Assembly (NCBI GenBank): GCA_022842595.1 | Contig: JALHPF010000009.1 | Location: 1-64,000 of the forward strand | DNA length: 64,000 nt | Direction of reading: 5' to 3' | Source: Rubrivivax sp. | GTDB lineage: Bacteria > Pseudomonadota > Gammaproteobacteria > Burkholderiales > Burkholderiaceae_C | In this document: one piece after another, positions 25,192 through 34,028 of the stretch | Layout: each line of letters starts with the position of its first letter | Numbering within the stretch: position 1 is the stretch's first letter | Translations under genes and position numbers: made by a program | Notes under the pieces: model-generated | What the model was told of the DNA's origin: nothing | The model's input: the letters and a program-made list of their open reading frames with translations, nothing else | Database searches by the model: none

Positions 25192-26062
25192 CGTGCCGGC
25201 CCACGTAGTCACGCGCGAACTGCTGCGCCACCCGGCCTGATCGAGAACCCCGTTCCAGCGCCCAGACCAGCGATTCCTGCCGCGCCGCGGCAATGGCGTC
25301 GTCAGCCAGCCCGAAGTGGCGCAGCCACTGCGCCACGATCGCCAGGTATTCGGCCTGCGTGAAGGGGTAGAAGCTGACCCACAGGCCGAAACGTTCGGAC
25401 AGCGAGATCTTCTCTTCCACCCCCTCGCCGGGGTGGACCTCGCCGTCCTCGGTGTGCTGGTAGCTCAGGTTCTCCTTCATGTATTCGGGCAGCAGGTGGC
25501 GGCGGTTGCTGGTGGCGTAGATCAGCAGGTTGTCGCCGGCCGCGGCCACGCTGCCGTCGAGCACGCTCTTCAGTGCCTTGTAGCCGGGCTCGCCTTCGTC
25601 GAAGCTCAGGTCGTCACAGAAGACGATGAAACGTTCGGTCCGGCCGTCGACGAGGTCGATGAGGTCCGGCAGGTCCACGAGGTCAGCCTTGTCGACCTCG
25701 ATCAGCCGCAGGCCCTGCGGCGCAAATTCGTTCAGCACCGCCTTCACCAGTGAACTCTTGCCGGTGCCGCGGGCGCCGGTCAGCAGCACGTTGTTGGCGC
25801 CCTGGCCGGCCACGAACTGGCGGGTGTTGGCGAGCAGCCGTTCCTTCTGCGCGTCCACCTCCTTCAGGTCGGCCAGGCGGATGGTGGCGACATGCCGTAC
25901 CGGTTCGAGCACGCCCGCGGCATGCAGGCCGCCGCGCTTGCGGTAGCGGAAGGCAATCGACGCGTTCCAGTCGGGCGGCGTGGCGGCGTGTGGCAGCAGG
26001 GCTTCCACGCGCGCCAGCAGCGACTCGGCGCGCACCAGCAGATGCTCGAAGGCAGGGTTCAT
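25184..26062 (-). CDS. DUF815 family AAA-type ATPase
   Basis: P-loop ATPase of the DUF815 family, 292 residues, with Walker A GARGTGKSS (about 91-99), Walker B-like FIVFCDDLSFDE and a sensor-like YATSNRRHL. Role unknown; relatives are widespread in proteobacteria. The ATG overlaps the pdeM stop by 4 bases and its stop overlaps the Nudix start, so the three are one translationally coupled block. Confidence 0.9.
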   Translation of the reverse strand: MNPAFEHLLVRAESLLARVEALLPHAATPPDWNASIAFRYRKRGGLHAAGVLEPVRHVATIRLADLKEVDAQKERLLANTRQFVAGQGANNVLLTGARGTGKSSLVKAVLNEFAPQGLRLIEVDKADLVDLPDLIDLVDGRTERFIVFCDDLSFDEGEPGYKALKSVLDGSVAAAGDNLLIYATSNRRHLLPEYMKENLSYQHTEDGEVHPGEGVEEKISLSERFGLWVSFYPFTQAEYLAIVAQWLRHFGLADDAIAAARQESLVWALERGSRSGRVAQQFARDYVGRHGG

Positions 26063-26751
26063 GCGCGGGAGTTTAGGGGCCGCACCTCGTCGCCCGCGAT
26101 CACGAACACCTGATCGTTGGCGCCGGCTTGCACCACATGACTGCCGGTGAAGCCGCCGAACGCCGGCAGCAGGCCCACTTGCGGCCCGAAGTGGAAACAC
26201 GGCAGGCGCATGCGCTGGTGGGCGCGACCGCCCAGCACCACGGCGGGATGCACATGCCCGGCCAGAACGTAAGCGCCGTCGACCGGCCTCGGGTGGTGGG
26301 CCAGCGCCAGGCCGGGCAGGGTGGGCAGGTGGAAAGGCTCGTCGACACACTGCACGCGCCAGGCGGCAGGCGGGTCGCCGGCATGGCGATCGTGGTTGCC
26401 GCGCACCAGCAGCAGTTCGATGGCCGCATGGGCATCACGCCAGGCCGCCACCGCCGCCAGCACTGCGGCGCTGCGGCCGCTGGCGGCGTGCAACAGGTCG
26501 CCCAGGAAGACGATGCGGTGCGCGCCGGTGACGTGCAGCAGGGCCGTCAGCCGCGCCAGCCCGTCGGCCGTGGTGCCGCTGGGCACGGGCACGCCCAGCC
26601 GGCGGAACGACTGGGCCTTGCCGATGTGGGCGTCTGCCACCAGCAGCGTGGCCTGCTCGGGCAGGAACACGGCGCGTTCGGCCAGCAGTTGCAGTGTCGC
26701 GCCGCCCACGCTGAAGGTGGCCGCGGTCGCGGCAGCCGTGACGCTGGCCAC
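26059..26751 (-). CDS. pdeM: Metallophosphoesterase PdeM (ligase-associated DNA damage response type)
   Basis: Calcineurin-like phosphoesterase, 230 residues, with metal motifs DAH (D40, H42), GDLLH (84-88), GNHD (118-121) and GHVH (about 165-168). It matches the PdeM group that in other genomes sits with an ATP-dependent DNA ligase, an exonuclease and a helicase; none of those is nearby here, so the DNA repair role is family inference. The likely start is GTG 26751, overlapping the slmA stop by 8 bases or less. Confidence 0.85.
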   Translation of the reverse strand: MASVTAAATAATFSVGGATLQLLAERAVFLPEQATLLVADAHIGKAQSFRRLGVPVPSGTTADGLARLTALLHVTGAHRIVFLGDLLHAASGRSAAVLAAVAAWRDAHAAIELLLVRGNHDRHAGDPPAAWRVQCVDEPFHLPTLPGLALAHHPRPVDGAYVLAGHVHPAVVLGGRAHQRMRLPCFHFGPQVGLLPAFGGFTGSHVVQAGANDQVFVIAGDEVRPLNSRA

Positions 26752-26756
26752 GGCCT

Positions 26757-27461
26757 TCAGGCCGCCAGCCGCTGCAGCGCCAGTTCCAGGTGCTCGGTGG
26801 GTAGGCGCTTGAAGCCGCTGCGTGCGTAGCGCTGCAGCCGGCCCACCGCCAGTGCGGTGAGCGCCGAAGCCAGCGCCTGGGCGTCGACTGTCGGCGTGCT
26901 GGAGCCCGAAGCTTCGGCCGCAGCCCGCAGGCATTGGCGCAGGTGCGATTCCACCCGGTCGAAGAACTGGTTCATGCGCACCGTCAGGCGTTCGTGTTCG
27001 AAGACCAGGGCGTCGCCCACCATCACGCGCACCATGCCCGGGTTCTTCTCGCCGAACTGCAGCAGCACGGTGGTGATCTTCTGTGCCTGAAGAGCCGGCG
27101 AAGCTTCACGTTCGACCAGCTGGTTGACGAGCGTGAAGACACTGGACTCGATGAACTCGATGAGCCCTTCGAACATCTGCGCCTTGCTCGCGAAATGGCG
27201 ATACAGCGCGGCTTCGCTCACTTCCAGGCGCGCGGCCAGTGCTGCAGTGGTGATGCGCTCGGCACCGGGCTGCTCGAGCATGCGGGCCAGCGTCTGCAGT
27301 ATCTGCACGCGGCGTTCGCCGGGCTTGGGCCGGGTGCGCGCCGCAGCCACGGGTGGCTTGGCGACCGCGGCTTCGGGCTCCTCGTCCTGTCCGGCCAGTG
27401 GCAGATCGTCAGGCAGGTCGGACATGGGGGCTTGGGCGAGGAGATCGGCCGCGGAAGGCAT
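26757..27461 (-). CDS. slmA: Nucleoid occlusion factor SlmA (TetR family)
   Basis: TetR-like DNA-binding protein that blocks FtsZ ring assembly over the nucleoid. The 234-residue protein has a disordered N-terminal extension (about 45 residues), then the helix-turn-helix ITTAALAARLEVSEAALYRHFASKAQMF, very close to Escherichia SlmA, followed by the FIE and FGEKNPGMVRVM segments of its dimer domain. The argB-HAD-slmA order is common in betaproteobacteria. Confidence 0.92.
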   Translation of the reverse strand: MPSAADLLAQAPMSDLPDDLPLAGQDEEPEAAVAKPPVAAARTRPKPGERRVQILQTLARMLEQPGAERITTAALAARLEVSEAALYRHFASKAQMFEGLIEFIESSVFTLVNQLVEREASPALQAQKITTVLLQFGEKNPGMVRVMVGDALVFEHERLTVRMNQFFDRVESHLRQCLRAAAEASGSSTPTVDAQALASALTALAVGRLQRYARSGFKRLPTEHLELALQRLAA

Positions 27462-27574
27462 GCGGGGTGAGAGAACCGAATTTCATTCTGGCACAGCGCT
27501 GGCGCGGGCTCGTTTGCAGGTAAACACCAACATCGCACCAGAACGCCCACCCCATTTGCGGGGCGGCAGCGTTC

Positions 27575-28249
27575 TCAGCGGCCAGGCTTGAGCAGGCCGC
27601 GCAGGCTGTGCACCCGGCGGCCGACGTAAGCCGGCTTCAGCGGCCGGTGTGCCGCGCCTGGTGCCGGCAGCCAGCGCTGCATCCACACCGTCCGCATGCC
27701 GACCCGGCAGGCCGCCTTCTGGTGCACCAGGGTGTCCTCGACCAGCGTGCAGCGCCGAGGCGGCACCTTCAGCCGCGCGGCTACGCGGCGCAGCATGCGC
27801 GCATCGGGCTTGGGCCGCAAATGGCCGAACATGTGCATGTCCTCGATCGACAGCAGCCCGTCGAACACCTGCCCGATGCCCAGCACGGCGAGCACGCGGC
27901 GCGCATAGGCCGCTGGCGCGTTGGTCAGTATGAACTTGCGGCCTGGCAGCCGGGCCAGCGCGTGCAGGTCGGCCGCGTGCCAGCGCAACCGCTCTTCCAG
28001 CCCTGGCAACACATGCGTGTGGTGCAGGAAGTGCGCGGGCTTCACGCCGTGGTGGCGCACCAGGCCCAGCAAGGTCGCGCCGTACTTCAGCCAATAGCTC
28101 TTGCGCAGGGCCGTGGCTTCGCTTGTCGACACCCCGGCATGCTCGGCGACATAGTCGGTCATGGCCGCCACCAGTTGCGGCATCGACGCGGAAGCCGCGT
28201 CGTGCAGGGTGTCGTCCAGGTCGAACAGCCAGGTCCTGGCGCGGCCCAC
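27575..28249 (-). CDS. HAD-family pyrimidine 5'-nucleotidase
   Basis: HAD hydrolase, 224 residues, with motif I DLDDTL (Asp10, Asp12), motif II LTNAP, and motif III/IV KPD and VEDTLVH. It belongs to the pyrimidine 5'-nucleotidase group related to yeast SDT1/PHM8, probably dephosphorylating UMP or CMP. It starts at GTG 28249, one base after the argB stop. The C-terminal tail is Arg/Pro-rich. Confidence 0.88.
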   Translation of the reverse strand: MGRARTWLFDLDDTLHDAASASMPQLVAAMTDYVAEHAGVSTSEATALRKSYWLKYGATLLGLVRHHGVKPAHFLHHTHVLPGLEERLRWHAADLHALARLPGRKFILTNAPAAYARRVLAVLGIGQVFDGLLSIEDMHMFGHLRPKPDARMLRRVAARLKVPPRRCTLVEDTLVHQKAACRVGMRTVWMQRWLPAPGAAHRPLKPAYVGRRVHSLRGLLKPGR

Positions 28250-28250
28250 T

Positions 28251-29153
28251 TCAGTGTGACCGGATCATCGTGCCGTAGGCCTGGTCGGTCAGGATCTCCA
28301 GCAGCATCGCATGCGGCACGCGCCCGTCGACCACGTGCACGGCGTTGACGCCGCTCTTGGCTGCGTCGATGGCCCCGGCCAGCTTGGGCAGCATGCCGCC
28401 GCTGATGGTGCCGTCGGCGATGAGCTCGTCGATCTGCCGCGGCGTCAGCTCGGTCAGCAGTTCGCCGGCCTTGTTCAGCACACCCTTGATGTTGGTCAGC
28501 ATCACCAGCTTCTCGGCTTTCAGCACGGTGGCCAGCTTGGCCGCCACGAGGTCGGCGTTGATGTTGTAGCTTTCGTTGCGCTCGCCGAAGCCGATGGGGC
28601 TGATGACGGGGATGAACTGGTCGTCCTGCAGGGCCTTGACGACGCTGGGGTCGATCGAGGTGATCTCGCCCACCTGGCCGATGTCGTGTTCGACGGCGGG
28701 GTCGTTCCTGTCGGCCAGCTTCATCTGGTGCGCGCGGATCAGCCCGCCGTCGCGGCCGGTCAGGCCCACGGCCTTGCCGCCGGCGGCGTTGATCAGGCCC
28801 ACGATGTCCTGCTGCACCTGCCCGGCCAGCACCCATTCGACGACCTCCATGGTCTCTTCGTCGGTGACGCGCATGCCCTGGATGAAGGTGCCCTTCTTGC
28901 CCAGGCGCGACAGCGCCTCGTCGATCTGCGGGCCGCCGCCGTGCACGACGATGGGGTTCATGCCCACCAGCTTGAGCAGCACCACGTCTTCGGCAAAGTC
29001 CTGCTGCAGTGCCGGGTCGGTCATGGCGTTGCCGCCGTACTTGATGACCAGCGTCTTGCCGTGGAACTTGCGGATGTAGGGCAGCGCCTGGGCCAGGATC
29101 TCGGCCTGGTCGCGTGGGGTGATGTGGCTCAGATCGGGGTCTGTGGTGGTCAT
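28251..29153 (-). CDS. argB: Acetylglutamate kinase
   Basis: Phosphorylates N-acetylglutamate in arginine synthesis, 300 residues, cytoplasmic. Landmarks are the glycine loop [27 protein letters not shown] and the C-terminal ISGGMLPKL block. An N-terminal helix before KYGG is the type found in arginine-feedback-inhibited hexameric enzymes. ATG 29153 was chosen; ATG 29183 would add ten residues. It is the first gene of a minus-strand run reaching slmA. Confidence 0.96.
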   Translation of the reverse strand: MTTTDPDLSHITPRDQAEILAQALPYIRKFHGKTLVIKYGGNAMTDPALQQDFAEDVVLLKLVGMNPIVVHGGGPQIDEALSRLGKKGTFIQGMRVTDEETMEVVEWVLAGQVQQDIVGLINAAGGKAVGLTGRDGGLIRAHQMKLADRNDPAVEHDIGQVGEITSIDPSVVKALQDDQFIPVISPIGFGERNESYNINADLVAAKLATVLKAEKLVMLTNIKGVLNKAGELLTELTPRQIDELIADGTISGGMLPKLAGAIDAAKSGVNAVHVVDGRVPHAMLLEILTDQAYGTMIRSH

Positions 29154-29297
29154 GGCAGGCGCGGCGGAAAGAGAATGCGGCATTGTAGGAATGCCGGCCG
29201 GAGGCGCCGGCGCCCCGCCGGATGCCTGGCGGAACTTCCTGCGGCGAAACCTGTCACAGTGTGGTCGACATGTCGTCGATTCGAAGGAGCCCCCGCC

Positions 29298-29576
29298 GTG
29301 AAATCCCTGCTTGCCCTGCTGGCTGCCGCCGTGCTGTCCACCGCCGCCCTTGCGCAGGCGGCGCTCACGCCTGGCGAAGTGGTCAAGGTCGACAAGGGTG
29401 CCGGCAAGGTGACGCTGAAGCACGAGGAGCTGAAGAACCTCGACATGCCGGCCATGACCATGAACTTCCGCGTGACCGACCCCGCCATGCTGGATTCCTT
29501 GGCCGTCGGCCAGAAGGTGCGCTTCGCCGCCGAGAAGGTCAACGGGCAATACACCGTGGTGCGGCTGGAAAAGTAG
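29298..29576 (+). CDS. CusF-like periplasmic copper-binding protein
   Basis: Small exported protein, 92 residues: a signal peptide ([19 protein letters not shown]) and a CusF-type OB fold. CusF of Escherichia binds Cu(I) with His36, Met47, Met49 and a cation-pi contact from Trp44. Here His and the two Met are present ([18 protein letters not shown]), but the Trp position holds Met. It starts at GTG 29298 with an AAGGAG ribosome binding site and stands alone between argB and the RES toxin, without an efflux pump. Confidence 0.88.
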   Translation: MKSLLALLAAAVLSTAALAQAALTPGEVVKVDKGAGKVTLKHEELKNLDMPAMTMNFRVTDPAMLDSLAVGQKVRFAAEKVNGQYTVVRLEK

Positions 29577-29589
29577 GCAGGCGCGGGCC

Positions 29590-30129
29590 TCAGACCAGGG
29601 GCCGCACCATCGCCACCACCACCGCCGGTGGTCGCCCGGCTTCCACCACCAGCCACCCGACGAAGGTGCAGGGCCCATAGTGAACCCACACCCAGCCTTC
29701 ACGCGCCGAGGTCTCGCGGGCCAGCGCGGGCGCGGCCGTCCAGCCCCGTGCCTGGCCCGGCAGCAAAGCCGCGCTGGGCGCTTTCAGCCAGGCCTGGGCG
29801 CTGGTGCGCGCCAGGCGTGCAGCGGCCTGGCAGGCAGCGTAACTGCCCTCGTTGCCGAACAGCAGGCTGGTCGGCAGCGCAGGCTGTACAACATCGGCCG
29901 CTGATACGTCGGGCCACTCGACGGCCCACAGGGAACGCCGTACACCTTCGAGGTCGGCCACGTCGGTGATGCACTCGTGGCGCAGGAATTCGGCCCAGGC
30001 GCCGTTCGGCGTGTCGGCGAAGTAGTTGACCGGCCCTTCGCCGGCGCCATGCCAGCGTGCCGCCGGTTGCTCGGCGGTCTGCCACAGAAAAGGGTAACGA
30101 GGGTCGCAGTGGCGAAAGCCGATGACCAT
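29590..30129 (-). CDS. RES-domain toxin (NAD-degrading)
   Basis: RES-fold protein, 179 residues, the toxin of a type II toxin-antitoxin pair; characterised members cleave or phosphorolyse NAD+. Visible family features are an N-terminal [12 protein letters not shown] with conserved Arg, [18 protein letters not shown], and a Gly/Ser-containing [10 protein letters not shown]. It follows the antitoxin gene by 23 bases. Alternative: a housekeeping RES protein, but the partner gene argues for a toxin. Confidence 0.85.
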   Translation of the reverse strand: MVIGFRHCDPRYPFLWQTAEQPAARWHGAGEGPVNYFADTPNGAWAEFLRHECITDVADLEGVRRSLWAVEWPDVSAADVVQPALPTSLLFGNEGSYAACQAAARLARTSAQAWLKAPSAALLPGQARGWTAAPALARETSAREGWVWVHYGPCTFVGWLVVEAGRPPAVVVAMVRPLV

Positions 30130-30152
30130 GACGCGCCTGTGCAGCGGCTCGG

Positions 30153-30806
30153 CTACACCGCCAGGGGCTGTGCCCCGCTGAGCGCCGCCGCCAGCGCCCG
30201 CACCCGCAGCGCGGCCGCGTCGTCGGGCTGCCAGCCGGGGCCAAGTGCGGCGCGCGGGCTCAGGCCACCCAGCTGCGCGCGTGGGCGCTCGAACCAGCGG
30301 CGCATGCCCAGTTCGTTGTAGCCGCCGGCCAGGTCGCTGACGACCATGGCCAGCCAGTGCAGGCGTGCCGCGGTGGCGTCAGGGGTGGTGCGCTCGCCGC
30401 TGGCGTAGCGGCGCAGCGAAGAGGCGCTCACGTCCAGCAGCGTGGCCAGCAGTTCGTCGCCGAAGACGTCGCGCATGCTGGGCCACTCGGTGGCGGGGGC
30501 TGGGGACTCTTCCAGCACCTGGGCCAGTTGGTCCAGCCGGTCTTCGAGCAGCCGCTCGGTGGCCAGATCCCAGGGCTGGGGTGTGTCGTGCATCAGCGGC
30601 GCCAGGCTGATGCCGGCTGTGCCAGCCAGGCCGTGCAGTTGCAGGTCGGCTACCAGGTTGCGCACGGTGCCTGGATTCAGTTCGGTGACCTCGGCCTCGC
30701 TCAGCAGCCCCATCGCCGCCGAACGGCTGAAGACGCTGGCCAGGCGCTGCGCCAGACCAGCGTGACCGGCATAACCGGGGTTGGGCGTGAACTGGATATT
30801 TGTCAT
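30153..30806 (-). CDS. Xre/MbcA/ParS-type antitoxin
   Basis: Antitoxin of the RES toxin, 217 residues. The central part looks like an Xre helix-turn-helix (about 115-145, LLDVSASSLRRYASGERTT), and the C-terminal toxin-binding region has the MbcA/ParS pattern GMRRWFERPRAQLGGLSPRAAL. The order antitoxin-then-toxin on one transcript is standard. A TAGAAT box lies six bases before the ATG, which would start transcription at or near the start codon. Confidence 0.85.
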   Translation of the reverse strand: MTNIQFTPNPGYAGHAGLAQRLASVFSRSAAMGLLSEAEVTELNPGTVRNLVADLQLHGLAGTAGISLAPLMHDTPQPWDLATERLLEDRLDQLAQVLEESPAPATEWPSMRDVFGDELLATLLDVSASSLRRYASGERTTPDATAARLHWLAMVVSDLAGGYNELGMRRWFERPRAQLGGLSPRAALGPGWQPDDAAALRVRALAAALSGAQPLAV

Positions 30807-30903
30807 GTTCCGATTCTATCCCGTCTCCGTCGCGCGGGTGACGTGTTTCGCCGCCGGCGCGGCCTACGATCACCGGCCCTGCCCGCCCCACAAGGAGACA
30901 CCC

Positions 30904-31959
30904 ATGGCCGACTTCCCTTTCGCCGAGACCAGCAACCACCAGGTGCGCCTGGCCGCCCGGCCACAGGGCCTGCCCGGCCCGGCGTGCTGGCAGTTCACCG
31001 AATCGCCCGTGGCCGAGCCGGCCGAAGGCGGTGTGCTCGTCAAGACCCTGGCCTTGTCGCTGGACCCGGCCATGCGCGGCTGGATGAACGAAGGCAAGAG
31101 CTACATCCCGCCGGTGGCCATCGGTGAGGTCATGCGTGCTGGCGGTGTCGGCGTGGTCGTGGCTTCCAGGCACCCGGGATTTGCCGTCGGCGACACGGTG
31201 GCAGGTGGCCCGGGCGTGCAGGAATACTGGTCGGTGGCCGCCGACCAGGTCAAGCGCTCGGGTCTGGCGAAGATCGACTTGCGCCTGGGTTCGCTGACGC
31301 AGTGGCTCAACGTGCTGGGCATGCCCGGCATGACCGGCTATTTCGGGCTGATGGACGTCGGCCAGCCGAAGGCCGGCGAGACGCTGGTGGTGTCGGGTGC
31401 GGCGGGTGCGGTGGGCCAGACGGTGGGCCAGCTGGCGCGCATCAAGGGCTGCCGTGTCGTGGGCATCGCCGGCGGCCCGGCAAAGTGTGAATGGGTCGTC
31501 AGGGAACTGGGCTTCGACGCTTGCATCGACTACAAGGCGGGCGGCGCCACGGCCGTGAAGGACGGGCTGAAGCAGCATTGCCCCGACGGCGTCGACATCT
31601 ACTTCGACAACGTCGGTGGCGACATCCTCGACACCGTGCTCACCCGCATCAACAAGAAGGCCCGCATCGTCATCTGCGGCGCCATCAGCCAGTACAACAA
31701 CACCACCCCGGTGCAGGGGCCGAAGAACTACCTGTCGCTGCTGGTGAACCGCGCGCGCATGGAAGGCATCGTCGTCTTCGACTACGCCGACCGCTACGCC
31801 GTGGCCGTGGCCGAACTGGCCGGTTACCTGAAGGATGGCCGCATGAAGAGCAAGGAAGACGTGGTCGAAGGCGGCGTGGCCGCCTTCCCCGCCACCCTGT
31901 CGAAACTGTTCACGGGCGAAAACTTCGGCAAGCTGGTGCTGCAGGTGGCCAGCGCCTAG
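30904..31959 (+). CDS. NADPH-dependent alkenal/curcumin reductase (CurA-like)
   Basis: Zinc-independent medium-chain reductase, 351 residues, that reduces activated alkenes with NADPH; closest by eye to Escherichia CurA, sharing LSLDPAMRG, GMPGMTGYFGL and GQPKAGETLVVSGAAGAVG. The dinucleotide loop is AAGAVGQTVG (about 160-170), and a Tyr in VQEY fits the family. A good ribosome binding site (AAGGAGA) precedes ATG 30904. It is divergent from the toxin-antitoxin operon with a 97-base gap. Confidence 0.92.
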   Translation: MADFPFAETSNHQVRLAARPQGLPGPACWQFTESPVAEPAEGGVLVKTLALSLDPAMRGWMNEGKSYIPPVAIGEVMRAGGVGVVVASRHPGFAVGDTVAGGPGVQEYWSVAADQVKRSGLAKIDLRLGSLTQWLNVLGMPGMTGYFGLMDVGQPKAGETLVVSGAAGAVGQTVGQLARIKGCRVVGIAGGPAKCEWVVRELGFDACIDYKAGGATAVKDGLKQHCPDGVDIYFDNVGGDILDTVLTRINKKARIVICGAISQYNNTTPVQGPKNYLSLLVNRARMEGIVVFDYADRYAVAVAELAGYLKDGRMKSKEDVVEGGVAAFPATLSKLFTGENFGKLVLQVASA

Positions 31960-31971
31960 CTGTCAGCGCGC

Positions 31972-33798
31972 CTACCGCGTCTTCCAGACACTGTTGAACC
32001 AACTTGCACCGCAGACCTGGCCGGGATCGGCAGTGCACTTCATCGTGCATTGCCCGGGCTTCGGTGTGCCGGTGAGTTGGTCACCTCCCCAGCACTGGCC
32101 TTCGAACTGCAAGCCGGCATAAGCCAGCCCGGCGGCGCGCGCGGCGGCCACGCAAGTGGCCGGTGTGGCACCCGAGGACATGAGCGCCACCGGCAACATG
32201 CGGTTGGGCGAATCGGCATAGCAACCCATTTCGTTGCCGGCGGGCGGTGCTGGCGGCAGCGTCGCGCCCGTGGACCAGACGCTGTTGTGCCATTCGCCGC
32301 CGCAGGCCTGCGCGGGGTTGGCCGTGCACTTCGTGTTGCAGAGCCGGTCGTTGGGCTCCTTCACGTAGCGCAACTCGTTGCCACCGAAGCACTGGCCCTG
32401 GTACTGGAGACCGGCATAGCGCAGGCTGCGGGACAAGGCGGCGGCGACACAGCTCTCGCGGGTGGCGTTGCTCGGCTGCAACTCGACCGGCAGGGCGCGC
32501 TGCGGTTTGTCGGTGTAGCAGCCTTGATAGGTCGGCGCGGCTGCGGTGGCTGGCGTGAGGCCAGTCGCGTGCACGCCGTTCAGCCAGCTTCCGCCGCACC
32601 ATTCGCCGGGTGCCGCGGTACAGGGCTGACGGCATTGATCGTCGCCTTTCTTGAGATACCCGAGCGCGTTCCCGGCAAAACACTGCCCGCCGGCCTGGAC
32701 GCCGGCGTAGGCGAAGCCGCGCGACTTCGCCGCGGCAACACAAGTGGCCGGCGTGGCGCCGCCGGACATCAGCTGAACGGGCAGGGCGCGCGATTCATCG
32801 TCGCTGTAGCAGCCCAGCCAGGTGGTGGCGGCGCCTGCGGCCGACTGCACGATCGCCCCGCGCACCCCCACCGCCACGAAGCTGCCGTTGCCGTAGACCA
32901 CAGCCTTCAGGTCGGCATTGCCGGGTGCCGCAGTCGCTGTCCAGCCGGCGGTGTCGTTCAAGCCCGAGTACTGGATGCTGCCGTAGCCCACGGCCACACC
33001 GTAGCCGCCGCCGAAAGTCAAGCCGCCCACCGGCACGTGGGTCGTGGCGGCACGGCTGCTGCAGCTGGTGCCCGAGAGGGTGAGGCGTGTGCTGGTGAGC
33101 CCGTTCGCGGCGTACTGTTCGCCCGCGGCCACTGCCGTGGGCCCGGACTGCCGGCCGACGGCGGTGATGCTGCCGGTGAAGCCGCAGTTCAACCGCGACC
33201 AGGTCTGGGTGTCGGTCGAGGTCAGGACCACACCGCCCGAGCCCGTGACGATGAACATCGGCGTGCTGCTGCCGTTCTGGTCGATGCCAGCGACGGCGAA
33301 GAACCGGGTCGAGGCAGGCACCGTGCTTGGCAGCGTCTGCTGCGTGAAGGGCACGACCGGACTGTTGGCCGCCAGCAGCTTGCCGCTGCTGCCGATGGCC
33401 ACGAAGCGGTTGCCGCCGCTGGCGACCGGCCCGTTGGCGATGCCCACCAGGTCGGTGGCCGCCGAGATGTTGTTGGCCGTCCAGCTCTGGCCGCGGTCGG
33501 TGGAGTGCAGAACCGTGCCTGCCTGCCCCACCGCGGCAAAGATGCGACCGGCAGTGCCGTACGTGATGCCGCGCAGGCGCTGTGTGCTGCCCGAGGACCG
33601 CGCGGTCCAGGTGGCGCCGTCGGGTGAGGTCAGGATGGTGCCCTTGCTGCCCACCGCGACGAAGACACCATCGCCGAAAGCCACGCCTTCGAGGTCTTCG
33701 CTGGTCGGAGCGCTGCGCGTGCTCCAGCTCTGGGGTGGGCCGGCGACGGCAGCCAGCGCAGGCAGGCACAGGGCCAGCGCCCCGGCCAGCCGGCGCAT
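31972..33798 (-). CDS. Secreted beta-propeller protein with three WSC domains
   Basis: Exported protein of 608 residues, not a known enzyme. A signal peptide (MRRLAGALALCLPALAAVAG) precedes a BNR/Ycf48-like propeller of about 300 residues with repeated FVAVG, TILTSPDGATW and STDRGQSW patterns. The C-terminal third holds three WSC domains (about 327-410, 424-508 and 523-606), each with GCY, ALPV, C, YAGLQ, GQCxGG and CGG landmarks. WSC domains bind carbohydrate in fungi and animals. ATG 33798 gives an ideal signal; ATG 33858 is possible. The upstream 230 bases show no gene. Confidence 0.8.
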   Translation of the reverse strand: MRRLAGALALCLPALAAVAGPPQSWSTRSAPTSEDLEGVAFGDGVFVAVGSKGTILTSPDGATWTARSSGSTQRLRGITYGTAGRIFAAVGQAGTVLHSTDRGQSWTANNISAATDLVGIANGPVASGGNRFVAIGSSGKLLAANSPVVPFTQQTLPSTVPASTRFFAVAGIDQNGSSTPMFIVTGSGGVVLTSTDTQTWSRLNCGFTGSITAVGRQSGPTAVAAGEQYAANGLTSTRLTLSGTSCSSRAATTHVPVGGLTFGGGYGVAVGYGSIQYSGLNDTAGWTATAAPGNADLKAVVYGNGSFVAVGVRGAIVQSAAGAATTWLGCYSDDESRALPVQLMSGGATPATCVAAAKSRGFAYAGVQAGGQCFAGNALGYLKKGDDQCRQPCTAAPGEWCGGSWLNGVHATGLTPATAAAPTYQGCYTDKPQRALPVELQPSNATRESCVAAALSRSLRYAGLQYQGQCFGGNELRYVKEPNDRLCNTKCTANPAQACGGEWHNSVWSTGATLPPAPPAGNEMGCYADSPNRMLPVALMSSGATPATCVAAARAAGLAYAGLQFEGQCWGGDQLTGTPKPGQCTMKCTADPGQVCGASWFNSVWKTR

Positions 33799-34028
33799 CC
33801 CGCCGTGGTGCAGTGCGCCATGTGTGAGGCGAACTCGAAGGGTCGCGAAGGGTTGCATGTTCGACAGTCCAAGAAGCCAAGTGTTGGATTCATTGTTCTG
33901 GCGAACACATGATGCCGGATTGAGGTGGCGCAACCCGAGCTGTTTTCGCACCTGAGGTGCGGATCAGGGTGCGCGGCCCGAGCTTCCGCGGTGCGGCCCC
34001 CTTGCGGTCGCATGACCGCTGGTGCCGA

